A stretch of 10,113 nt of DNA. It comes from Pseudomonadota bacterium. GTDB lineage: Bacteria; Pseudomonadota; Alphaproteobacteria; Rhizobiales; Xanthobacteraceae. The notes below the pieces were generated by a model that saw only the letters and a program-made list of their open reading frames with translations, did no database searches and was not told where the DNA came from. How positions within the stretch are numbered: the first letter of the stretch is position 1; every line of letters starts with the position of its first letter. Positions 1 to 5,796 of this stretch are shown here, in pieces. A program made the translations under genes and the position numbers. The DNA lies in contig JAEYTJ010000205.1 of NCBI GenBank assembly GCA_023434095.1, positions 1 to 10,113 of the forward strand, read 5' to 3'.

Positions 1-305
1 TTGTCGCGCCACAGCGTGCCGGGTGGAAGATTGGCGGGCTTCACGTCGCGTGGCATCACATCGACGAAAAGCGCGGCCTTGGCGCGCCAGAGCCGCTCGG
101 CCTCGGCGGTGTCGATCACCCGGGCGCCCTTGAGCGTTGCTGGCGTCGGGGCCCGGTACTCGTCCATGCGGTAGCCCGCCGGCTCGGGGACGGCTTCGTC
201 GCCGCGCCCGGTAACAGGCGCGAACACGTAGAGGACGGCGGCGAGCCCGGCCATGCCCAGCCAGGCCAGTCGGCGGAGGGTGGGATCGGGCCGATAGCGC
301 TTCAC
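1..305 (-). CDS. PQQ-associated CXXCW-motif rhodanese-like protein, N-terminal part (runs off left edge)
   Basis: A GTG-started minus-strand frame is open from 305 to the window edge (about 101 residues seen). The start is supported by a strong GGAGGAGG just upstream and by the 17-nt gap after the xoxJ stop. Residues 11-25 form a hydrophobic segment (LAWLGMAGLAAVLYV), so the protein is probably exported or membrane-anchored. The following PAGYRMDEYRAPTPATLKGA stretch and the later FVDVMPRD segment are what I recall from the family called 'PQQ-dependent catabolism-associated CXXCW motif protein', a rhodanese-like periplasmic protein found beside quinoprotein alcohol dehydrogenases. The CXXCW motif itself would lie beyond the window, so the call rests on the N-terminal part and the xox context. 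Its biochemical role is not established; a thiol or redox function in dehydrogenase or cytochrome maturation is an inference from the motif. It probably ends the xoxFGJ transcription unit or continues it. Confidence 0.75.
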   Translation of the reverse strand, partial: MKRYRPDPTLRRLAWLGMAGLAAVLYVFAPVTGRGDEAVPEPAGYRMDEYRAPTPATLKGARVIDTAEAERLWRAKAALFVDVMPRDVKPANLPPGTLWRD

Positions 306-322
306 CGCCGCCTCCTCCGGGT

Positions 323-1201
323 TTACGGCGCCGCCTGGATCGGGCGGTCCTGGCTGTCGAGAAGGGGCACGCCATAGTCGAGCAGGATGCGGTTGATGGC
401 GCCCTGCTCCTGCGTGATGAAGCCGTTGAGCTGGTGCTTCCAGTTCAGCTCGCCCGGGCGGATGCCGAAGGTGATGCGGTAGATGAGCGAGGGATCGCCC
501 TTCTCCTTCACCAGCGGCACGACGGAAAGCGGCACGTCCGACTTCTTGGCGTAGTAGCCACCGATGGGACCCCACAGGATGCCCGCATCGATCTCGCCGT
601 CGTCGATGTCGGCGATCATCGCCTCCGCCGGGCTGTCGAAGCGGCGGTCCACCATCAGCGCGTAGGGCCGCGCCAACGGCATGAGGCCGTTGCGGGTCAG
701 GAGATCGCCAGGAGGCGTGCCGGCAATGACGCCGATCCGCCTGCCCTTCAGGCGCGGATCCTCCAGCGTATCGACGCCGGCCAGATCGCTGTCTTTCTTG
801 GTGATCAGCACCCAGGCGGAGCGGTAATACGCGTTGGTATTGAGGATCGGATCGCCGGCCGCGACATAGCCCATCACCACATCGCAGCGCTTGGCACCGA
901 GCGTCATGCGGTAGAAACCCGTCGCCTGCGGGAACCACGTGTAGTCGAGGGCGAGGCCGAGCTTCTCCGCCATCAGTTCGGCGATCTTGTTCTCGAAACC
1001 CTCCCCTTCCTCATTGGTAAAGGGCATGTTGGCCGGGTCGGCACAAACGCGCAGCGTCGAGCGGTCGACGAGATCGGCCACCTGCGCCGACGCGGCGAGG
1101 GGGAAGGCGGCGAGGGTGGCGAGCGTCACGAACACCGCGACGCCCCTCCCCTTCCGGCGCGCCGAGCGATCGACATGTCCCGGCTGCGCCACATCCGCCA
1201 T
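323..1201 (-). CDS. xoxJ: XoxJ/MxaJ-like periplasmic substrate-binding-type protein of the methanol dehydrogenase cluster
   Basis: A 292-residue protein of the family 3 solute-binding fold. The signature lies at residues 50-90 (LRVCADPANMPFTNEEG, then the ENKIAELMAEKLGL helix), and D116-PILNTN continues the first lobe. A signal peptide is visible (RRKGRG, hydrophobic 21-36, cleavage near AASA|Q at 39), so it is periplasmic. Cys53 and Cys106 could form a disulfide. Proteins of this family sit beside PQQ dehydrogenases rather than ABC permeases, and no permease or ATPase is present here. XoxJ is thought to assist XoxF activation or folding, but the mechanism is not settled. The ATG at 1201, 4 nt after the xoxG stop, is chosen because it suggests translational coupling and a shorter signal-peptide n-region. 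An in-frame ATG at 1237 overlaps xoxG by 32 nt and is the alternative; neither has a strong ribosome binding site. Which quinoprotein it serves is taken from adjacency to xoxF. Confidence 0.88.
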   Translation of the reverse strand: MADVAQPGHVDRSARRKGRGVAVFVTLATLAAFPLAASAQVADLVDRSTLRVCADPANMPFTNEEGEGFENKIAELMAEKLGLALDYTWFPQATGFYRMTLGAKRCDVVMGYVAAGDPILNTNAYYRSAWVLITKKDSDLAGVDTLEDPRLKGRRIGVIAGTPPGDLLTRNGLMPLARPYALMVDRRFDSPAEAMIADIDDGEIDAGILWGPIGGYYAKKSDVPLSVVPLVKEKGDPSLIYRITFGIRPGELNWKHQLNGFITQEQGAINRILLDYGVPLLDSQDRPIQAAP

Positions 1202-1205
1202 GGGA

Positions 1206-1793
1206 TCAGCTCGGCCGTCCGAAGCACTGGTTTTCATTTGCCGTATACGCCTTGGTCTTGTCCTCGCGCTTGCTGGGACGCTCGCGGCCGAGCGCGCCGT
1301 CCGCGCGGGCCTTGAGATAGACGTAGATGTCGTCGAGATAGCACATGACGTTCTTGTTCTCGCCGAACGCCGGCATTACCTGGTCTGCCGTGCCGACGCC
1401 GATGTTCTGCTTGCCGTTGACGACGATCTCCATGAACTGCGCGTAGGACATGGTCTTGAGCGAGTTGGCCAGCGCCGGCGCGTAGCTGGAACCCATGCCG
1501 TCGGGGCCGTGGCACACATGGCACTCGGCATGGTAGCGGCGATAGCCGGAATAGGTGTACCAGTCCATCGTGCCGTCGGGCTGGATGTTATAGGTCGGGT
1601 CGCCGTCCGGCAGCGTGTACTTGCCGAGGTCGTCCTTTTCCTTCTCGACCGGCGCGGGGGTGGCAGCCGGGGCCGGCTCCTGGGCGTGTACCGGGGCGGG
1701 AAGGGACAGGGCGGCCGCCAGGATCAGCGCCGCGGCACCGGCGGACGCCGGCAGCATGCCGGAAACAAACCATCCGCGAACAGGATTCGTCAT
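1206..1793 (-). CDS. xoxG: XoxG, periplasmic c-type cytochrome acceptor for XoxF
   Basis: A 195-residue monohaem cytochrome c. A signal peptide occupies about residues 1-38 (hydrophobic AALILAAALSLPAPVHA). It is followed by an Ala/Pro/Glu-rich linker (39-55), the haem-attachment motif CHVCH at 91-95, and a likely axial Met140 in VMPAFG. Two further cysteines, 151 and 190, fit the four-cysteine family named 'c-type cytochrome, methanol metabolism-related'. The WYTYSGYRRYHAECHVCHG segment is characteristic. It would take electrons from the reduced PQQ of XoxF and hand them to another cytochrome c or an oxidase. It lies 212 nt downstream of xoxF and 4 nt upstream of the likely xoxJ start, the usual xoxF-xoxG-xoxJ order. 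GAGGAG 8 nt before the ATG supports the start. The N-terminal 40-residue extension ahead of the core is longer than in ordinary class I cytochromes. Confidence 0.92.
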   Translation of the reverse strand: MTNPVRGWFVSGMLPASAGAAALILAAALSLPAPVHAQEPAPAATPAPVEKEKDDLGKYTLPDGDPTYNIQPDGTMDWYTYSGYRRYHAECHVCHGPDGMGSSYAPALANSLKTMSYAQFMEIVVNGKQNIGVGTADQVMPAFGENKNVMCYLDDIYVYLKARADGALGRERPSKREDKTKAYTANENQCFGRPS

Positions 1794-1970
1794 GAAGCAG
1801 TCTCCTCAAGGTGCCGCAGGGGCCGTTCTGGCGTCAGGGCGGGCATCGGCAAGGACGCCGCTCCGCGGCTCGGAATTTTTCTAAGATTCTCATAAAGGCG
1901 CTGGTCCCGAGACGTCGGGGCCCGGCGCACCGGATGAACCGGCGGCCAGGCCCCTGTTTCGTCTCGGACA

Positions 1971-1995
1971 GGCGGGCGCTCCGTGGAGGCCCGCC
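1971..1995 (-). other. Stem-loop in the xoxF-xoxG intergenic region
   Basis: Perfect 7-bp arms GGCGGGC (1971-1977) and GCCCGCC (1989-1995) enclose an 11-nt loop, 10 nt past the xoxF stop on the minus strand. No T-run follows, so a full intrinsic terminator is not supported. A stabilising 3' hairpin or partial attenuator that lowers xoxG and xoxJ expression relative to xoxF is the likely reading. The remaining gap (1794-1970) holds an AT-rich patch at 1874-1896 but no promoter I can defend. Confidence 0.4.
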
Positions 1996-2005
1996 GTTCC
2001 GTGGC

Positions 2006-3811
2006 TCAGTTCGGCAGCGCGAACACGGTGAGCTGGCCGCCGAGGTTGGTGTAGTTGGACAGGGCGGCATAACCACCCACCGCACCGAGACCGGCGTTCG
2101 GATCGGTCAGGCCGGCCGCCAGGCCGATGCCCGCCCAGCCACCGACACCCGACAGGATGGCGATGTACTGCTTGCCCTTGTGCTCATAGGTGGTGACGTT
2201 GCCGATGATGCCCGACGGGGTTTTGAACTTGTAGAGTTCCTTGCCCGTCTTGGCGTCAACCGCCTTCAGATAGCCTTCGAGCGTGCCGTAGAAGACCACG
2301 TCGCCGGCAGTGGCGAGAGCGCCCGACCACACCGAGAAGGGCTCCGGCAGCGACCAGACGATCTTGCCCTTGGTGTTGTCCCAGGCGATGAAGTTGCCCA
2401 TGCCGCCATGGCTGTTCGGCGCGGGATACATCGACAGGGTGGCACCGACATAGGGCTGGCCCGCGGTGTAGCTGACGCGGAATGGCTCGTAGTCCATGCA
2501 GACGTGGTTGGTGGGCACGTAGAACAGGTTGGTCTTGGGCGAGAACGCGGCCGGCTGCTGGTCCTTGGTGCCGAGCGCCGCCGGGCAGATGCCCTTGGTG
2601 TTCACGTCTTCGCCGTTCTGAGCCGTCGAATACTTGGCCACGACCAGCGGACGACCATAGGTCGGGCTGTTCTTGTCCATGTCCACCTTGGTCGCCCAGT
2701 TCACCACCGGATCGAACTTCTCGGCGACGAGCAATTCGCCGCTCACACGGTCCAGCGTGTAGCCGAAGCCGTTACGGTCGAAATGGGTGAGCAGCTTGCG
2801 CGGCTTGCCGTCGAACTGCTGATCCGTGAGGATCATTTCGTTGACGCCGTCGAAGTCCCACTCATCGTGGGGGGTCATCTGGTAGACCCACTTGGTCATG
2901 CCGGTGTCGGCGTCACGTGCGAAAATGGTCATCGACCACTTGTTGTCGCCGGGGCGCTGGGCCGGGTTCCAGGTCGAGGGATTGCCCGAGCCGTAATAGA
3001 CGAGGTTGGTCTCGGGGTCGTAGGAATACCAGCCCCAGGTGCAGCCGCCGCCGATCTTCCACTGATCGCCTTCCCAGCTCTTCAGCGAGGAATCCTTGCC
3101 GATCGGCTTGCCGAGCGCCGTGGTCTTCTCGGGGTCGACCAGCATCTCGCTGTCGGGACCCATGGAATAGCCGCGCCAGATCTGCTTGCCGGTCTTGGTG
3201 TCGTAGGCGGTTACGTGGCAGCGCACGCCGAACTCGCCGCCGGAGATGCCGACGATGACCTTGTCCTTCACCGGGAGAACGGTGGCGGTGTTGGTTTCGC
3301 CCTTCTTGGGATCGCCGTTGACGACCGACCACTTCTTCTCGCCGGTCTTGGCGTCGAGCGCGACGAGGGTGGTGTCGGCCTGGTGCAGGAAGACCATGCC
3401 GTCGGAATAGGCGAGACCGCGGTTGACGGTGTCGCAGCACATGACCGGAATGACGTTCGGGTCCTGCTTGGGCTCGTATTTCCAGATGATGCGCCCGTCA
3501 TCATTGAGGTCGAGCGCGTAGACGATGTTGGGGAACGGCGTGTGAACGTACATCACGTCGCCGATGATGAGCGGACCGCCCTCATGACCGCGAAGGACAC
3601 CCGTCGAGAAGGTCCAGGCCACCTGGATCTTGCCGACATTGCCGGCATTGATCTGGTCGAGCTTGGAATAGCGAGTATTGGCGTAGTCGCCGGTCTGGAT
3701 ACCCCATTGCTTGGGATCCTTAATGATGCTGACCAGCCCGTCATTGGCCGATGCAGGCCAAGCATAGAGCGCCGCAGCACCCAGCAGTGCTGTCGCAAGA
3801 AACTTGCGCAT
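2006..3811 (-). CDS. xoxF: XoxF, lanthanide-dependent PQQ methanol dehydrogenase
   Basis: A 601-residue periplasmic quinoprotein. It oxidises methanol to formaldehyde (and probably on to formate), with PQQ as cofactor and a lanthanide as metal. The start is the ATG at 3811 with GAGGAGAA 7 nt upstream; an upstream in-frame codon at 3856 would add 15 residues ahead of a complete signal peptide (MRKFLATALLGAAALYAWPASA, cut near residue 22). Seen in order (precursor numbering): vicinal disulfide Cys125-Cys126 (VMCCDTVNRG), Glu193 (GGEFGVRCH), the GGGCTWGWYSYD block at 254-265, Asn277 (GSGNPS), and catalytic Asp319 followed by Asp321 in EWDFDG. Asp at +2 replaces the Ala of calcium-type MxaF and is the known lanthanide mark. 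Repeated W-motif blades such as AVDAKTGKELYKF (518-530) complete the eight-bladed propeller. No mxaI-like small subunit is nearby, consistent with a homodimer. Length is normal for XoxF. It is likely first in a unit with xoxG, xoxJ and the CXXCW gene. Confidence 0.97.
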   Translation of the reverse strand: MRKFLATALLGAAALYAWPASANDGLVSIIKDPKQWGIQTGDYANTRYSKLDQINAGNVGKIQVAWTFSTGVLRGHEGGPLIIGDVMYVHTPFPNIVYALDLNDDGRIIWKYEPKQDPNVIPVMCCDTVNRGLAYSDGMVFLHQADTTLVALDAKTGEKKWSVVNGDPKKGETNTATVLPVKDKVIVGISGGEFGVRCHVTAYDTKTGKQIWRGYSMGPDSEMLVDPEKTTALGKPIGKDSSLKSWEGDQWKIGGGCTWGWYSYDPETNLVYYGSGNPSTWNPAQRPGDNKWSMTIFARDADTGMTKWVYQMTPHDEWDFDGVNEMILTDQQFDGKPRKLLTHFDRNGFGYTLDRVSGELLVAEKFDPVVNWATKVDMDKNSPTYGRPLVVAKYSTAQNGEDVNTKGICPAALGTKDQQPAAFSPKTNLFYVPTNHVCMDYEPFRVSYTAGQPYVGATLSMYPAPNSHGGMGNFIAWDNTKGKIVWSLPEPFSVWSGALATAGDVVFYGTLEGYLKAVDAKTGKELYKFKTPSGIIGNVTTYEHKGKQYIAILSGVGGWAGIGLAAGLTDPNAGLGAVGGYAALSNYTNLGGQLTVFALPN

Positions 3812-3916
3812 GCTTATTCTCCTCGTGAACGATCCTCCGGGACCGACCGAATGCACGGACGACCCGCCGCGGCTTGTTTGCCGTCTGACCTTTTTGTCTT
3901 CGACAGCGTGTCACGA

Positions 3917-4001
3917 CCGGCTGGAGGGAGAAACAGCCGGATCTCACGGGGGCTTCCCGCCCCAAGCTGGCCTACGAACCGGACCCGGGAACTTCTTCCC
4001 G
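3917..4001 (-). other. Three consecutive hairpin-forming repeats in the presumed xoxF 5' leader
   Basis: On the minus strand, in order of transcription: CGGGAA-GAAG-TTCCCG (4001-3986, 6-bp stem), GGGGC-GGGAA-GCCCC (3963-3949, 5-bp stem), and CCGGCTG-TTTCTCCCTC-CAGCCGG (3940-3917, 7-bp stem). All are perfect. They lie 105-190 nt ahead of the xoxF start and none is followed by a T-run. A structured leader is possible. GC-rich DNA makes short stems common, so this is only suggestive. Confidence 0.35.
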
Positions 4002-4076
4002 ATTGCCGTTGAAGCCGAAGACGAGGTTACGCTAATCCGAATCCCTCGGACTGGCAATAAGAACTCTTATGAGAAA

Positions 4077-4108
4077 TCGCTCTTATTATATTTTTGCTGC
4101 AAGAGCGA
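4077..4108 (-). promoter_or_regulatory. Candidate xoxF promoter: TATAAT framed by an 8-bp inverted repeat
   Basis: On the minus strand a perfect TATAAT lies at 4090-4085. It sits between perfect 8-bp arms TCGCTCTT (4077-4084) and AAGAGCGA (4101-4108), which are 16 nt apart. No hexamer resembling TTGACA is found 16-19 nt upstream, so if this is a promoter it probably needs an activator. That fits the regulated expression known for xox and mxa promoters. A dimeric regulator bound to the two arms would straddle the -10 element. Transcription would start near 4078. Confidence 0.45.
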
Positions 4109-4168
4109 AAAGATATACAAAATACCACGATCGATCACTGAATTTCCGGTATTTTTACCTCAAGCGTC

Positions 4169-4183
4169 TGCTGCATTGCAGCA
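4169..4183. promoter_or_regulatory. Palindrome TGCTGCA-T-TGCAGCA, PhaR-operator-like
   Basis: A perfect 7+1+7 inverted repeat contains CTGC-ATT-GCAG (4170-4180). This matches the CTGC-N3-GCAG pattern reported for PhaR, the PHB-responsive repressor of phasin and PHB genes in Paracoccus and relatives. It lies 2 nt past the MBL stop codon and about 80 nt upstream of the candidate xoxF -10. It could also be a short 3' hairpin of the MBL transcript (6-bp stem, ATT loop), but no T-run follows on the minus strand. Confidence 0.4.
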
Positions 4184-4185
4184 AA

Positions 4186-5151
4186 CTATTCCCATTCCAG
4201 TTCGTGGTAGGCGGCGATGGCGTTGCGTGCGTTGAACTCGTCGAAAAGCGCCCATTCCGCACGCTCCGACAGCGCCGCATGGGCGGGCGCCTCGCTCATC
4301 GGCCGCCCCTCCTCAAGCAGCTGCCGAATGTCGCGGCGCAACGCCGAGAGATAGCGGCGCTCGGGGTCCGCGCCTGTCGGCCATTCGACACGCGCGGGAC
4401 CGTGACCCGGCACCGCCCGCGCCACGGGCACCTCCCCCAGCCGCTCCAGCAATCCCAGCCACCCATTGAGGCTGCCGTCGAGCGTCGGGATGTGGCCGAC
4501 GAACAGCAGGTCGCCCATCACCCACGTGCCGGTCGCCACATCCATGACGGTGAGGTCGTTGTCGGTGTGCGCCGTCGGGTGGGCCCACAGTTCCAGCGCG
4601 CGCCCGCCGAGATCGAGAGTGAGACGGTCCTCGACCAGAAGGTCCGGCAGCACGATTCGCGTTCCCGCCCCATCCGCCCCGAGCAGGCGCTCCACCTGGG
4701 CGAGATAGGTCTCGGCACGCAGGGAAAGGGCGCGCGGCATCTTGTGGTGGGCGACGAAACGCACGCCGTCCTCGACGAAAGCGGCGTTGCCGAGGGTATG
4801 GTCGGGATGCATGTGGGTGTTGACGACGTAGCGCAGCGGCTTGTCCGTCACCGCCCGCACCGCCTCTCGCATGAGGGCGCCGGCGCGGTAGCTGTTGCCG
4901 GTGTCGATGACGGCAGCGGCCTCATCGCCGACGATCAGTGTCATATTGGCGATCGCCCCGTTATTGGACGGAGCGATCAGCTCATAAGGCGCGCGGAAGA
5001 CGTGAACGCCCGGAGCGACGGGCTCCAGCGACAGGGCTTCGCTGGCCGAAATAGGGTCGGCTGACGCGAAGGCGGCTCGGCCGCCGCCGAAGGCCAGAGC
5101 CGCCCCGAGGGTGAGCAGGCGACGTCTATCCAGCCGCGACAGCTTTTCCAT
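4186..5151 (-). CDS. Quinoprotein-associated metallo-beta-lactamase-fold hydrolase, Tat-exported
   Basis: A 321-residue MBL-fold protein. The N-terminus carries RRR followed by a Leu/Ala-rich segment (RRRLLTLGAALAFGGG, residues 9-24), a probable twin-arginine signal, so it acts folded in the periplasm. The metal set is complete: HMHPDH at 113-118 (His113, His115, Asp117, His118), His195, Asp214 (VMGD) and His250 (PGHGP). A C-terminal helical region (262-320) follows the core. It resembles the SoxH-related group annotated as 'quinoprotein relay system zinc metallohydrolase', found beside PQQ dehydrogenases; the substrate is unknown to me. It lies 42 nt downstream of the small cytochrome c gene, probably co-transcribed, and directly upstream of the xoxF control region. 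AGGTG 5 nt before the ATG supports the start. A generic exported lactonase or hydrolase is the alternative, but the location favours the quinoprotein-linked call. Confidence 0.85.
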   Translation of the reverse strand: MEKLSRLDRRRLLTLGAALAFGGGRAAFASADPISASEALSLEPVAPGVHVFRAPYELIAPSNNGAIANMTLIVGDEAAAVIDTGNSYRAGALMREAVRAVTDKPLRYVVNTHMHPDHTLGNAAFVEDGVRFVAHHKMPRALSLRAETYLAQVERLLGADGAGTRIVLPDLLVEDRLTLDLGGRALELWAHPTAHTDNDLTVMDVATGTWVMGDLLFVGHIPTLDGSLNGWLGLLERLGEVPVARAVPGHGPARVEWPTGADPERRYLSALRRDIRQLLEEGRPMSEAPAHAALSERAEWALFDEFNARNAIAAYHELEWE

Positions 5152-5169
5152 CGCCGCACCTCATGCGAT

Positions 5170-5185
5170 GCCCCCGAAAGGGGGC
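5170..5185 (-). other. GNRA-type hairpin between the cytochrome c and MBL genes
   Basis: A perfect 6-bp stem GCCCCC/GGGGGC (5170-5175, 5180-5185) encloses a 4-nt loop, GAAA on the plus strand and TTTC on the transcribed minus strand. It lies 8 nt past the cytochrome stop and 18 nt ahead of the MBL start. There is no T-run, so it more likely stabilises or separates the two coding segments of one mRNA than terminates it. Confidence 0.45.
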
Positions 5186-5193
5186 CGCGCCGA

Positions 5194-5598
5194 CTACTGC
5201 TTGGTGCCGTCGGCGTTGAACTGGGCGAGATAGGCTTCGAGATTGAGACGGTCGGTTTCCTTGGGCAGACCGGCGAACACCATCTTCACGCCGGGCATGT
5301 AGCCCTTCGGATTCTCAAGGTAGGAGCTCAGCACTTCCGCCGTCCACACATCGCCCTTGGCGTTGTGCTCCATCAGCGTGTCGGAATATTTGAACCCTTC
5401 GACGGAGCCCATCTTGCGGCCGATGATGCCGTTCAGTTCGGGCCCGACCTTGTTCTTGGCATTCTCGCCGACGGCATGGCAGGCCATGCACTTCTTGAAG
5501 ACGTTGGCACCTTTCTCGGCATCGCCGGCCGGGCTCTGGGCCAGCGCGGCAGTGGTACCGAGAACGAGCAGGGCGGCAGTGGTGACGAAGCGGTTCAT
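5194..5598 (-). CDS. Periplasmic class I cytochrome c (c2/c550 type)
   Basis: A 134-residue soluble monohaem cytochrome. Signal peptide MNRFVTTAALLVLGTTAALA is cleaved near residue 20. The haem motif is CMACH (37-41), and YMPGVKMVFAG (100-110) supplies the distal ligand; by comparison with mitochondrial cytochrome c (IPGTKMIFAG) this is Met106. Length and layout fit cytochrome c2/c550. In this locus it is a good candidate to carry electrons from XoxG to an aa3- or cbb3-type oxidase, which is an inference from position. The start is set at 5598 because GGAAGGA lies about 4 nt upstream and the signal peptide begins there; an in-frame ATG at 5622 adds eight residues and has no good ribosome binding site. 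It is preceded by an Irr-like box and followed by the MBL gene. Confidence 0.92.
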   Translation of the reverse strand: MNRFVTTAALLVLGTTAALAQSPAGDAEKGANVFKKCMACHAVGENAKNKVGPELNGIIGRKMGSVEGFKYSDTLMEHNAKGDVWTAEVLSSYLENPKGYMPGVKMVFAGLPKETDRLNLEAYLAQFNADGTKQ

Positions 5599-5664
5599 GG
5601 CGTCCTTCCAGGCGATGATCATTGAACGGCGCCCTTATCCCAGGCGCTTGCGATTGAAGCGCGG

Positions 5665-5695
5665 ATGATAGCGCTACCTTTAGAATGATCCTAGG
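5665..5695 (-). promoter_or_regulatory. Candidate cytochrome c promoter with Irr iron-control-element-like box
   Basis: At 5679-5695 the plus strand reads TTTAGAA-TGA-TCCTAGG. The left arm is a perfect TTTAGAA; the right arm matches TTCTAAA at four of seven positions. This resembles the ICE bound by the haem-responsive regulator Irr of alphaproteobacteria. The core TAGAATGATCCTA (5681-5693) is a near-palindrome with one mismatched pair. A TATCAT (-10-like, 5670-5665 on the minus strand) lies just downstream, so a bound protein would cover the spacer or -35 area and repress. Repression of a haem protein under iron limitation would make sense. No clear -35 is seen. Confidence 0.38.
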
Positions 5696-5720
5696 CGATG
5701 AAAGGTCCAGTCCGCCAGCC

Positions 5721-5749
5721 ACGAAACGCCCCGCGCATTTCGTCGCGGG
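5721..5749 (-). other. Two overlapping, mutually exclusive hairpins downstream of the regulator gene
   Basis: ACGAAA (5721-5726) pairs with TTTCGT (5738-5743). The overlapping CCCGCG (5730-5735) pairs with CGCGGG (5744-5749). Both stems are perfect 6-bp, and only one can form at a time. They lie 48-76 nt past the stop of the regulator-like gene and upstream of the cytochrome c gene. They may help end the regulator transcript, though no strong T-run follows. The pairing could be coincidence. Confidence 0.25.
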
Positions 5750-5796
5750 AGCGGCCTGCGTATCGCACGCCACCACGGCATCATCCGAGATCAATG

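Larger units (their letters stand above)
3812..4185 (-). promoter_or_regulatory. xoxF upstream control region (374 nt without a gene)
   Basis: No credible gene lies here on either strand. The half next to xoxF (3812-4020) is GC-rich and has three short hairpins plus the ribosome binding site. The far half (4040-4165) is clearly AT-rich against a GC-rich background and contains the best promoter candidate, oriented toward xoxF. This would give a 5' leader of about 265 nt. The MBL gene ends at 4186 with no clear intrinsic terminator, so some readthrough into xoxF is possible. Confidence 0.65.

Noticed and set aside
323..1237. XoxJ as the binding protein of an ABC importer
   Set aside because: No permease or ATPase gene is adjacent, and the family is known for its link to quinoprotein dehydrogenases.
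434..1895. Overlapping long plus-strand frames opposite xoxJ and xoxG
   Set aside because: They are Arg/Ala/Val-rich without family features and lie opposite well-supported genes.
2006..3811. Calcium-type MxaF for the large quinoprotein
   Set aside because: Asp321 in place of the MxaF Ala, and the xoxG/xoxJ order without mxaI, favour XoxF.
1811..4012. A 733-codon open frame on the plus strand opposite xoxF
   Set aside because: It mirrors the codon positions of the certain xoxF gene in GC-rich DNA, has no recognisable domain, and spans the xoxF-xoxG gap and leader. It is an antisense shadow.
1887..4075. The 9-mer TTCTCATAA shared at 1887-1895 and (opposite strand) 4067-4075 as a common operator of xoxG and xoxF
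   Set aside because: The copies are in opposite orientations, are not palindromic, and lie in AT-rich patches where such a match can arise by chance.
4094..4102. TTGCTGCAA as a further PhaR-like half-site
   Set aside because: Only a half-site is present; it overlaps the xoxF inverted-repeat region and has no GCAG partner at the right spacing.
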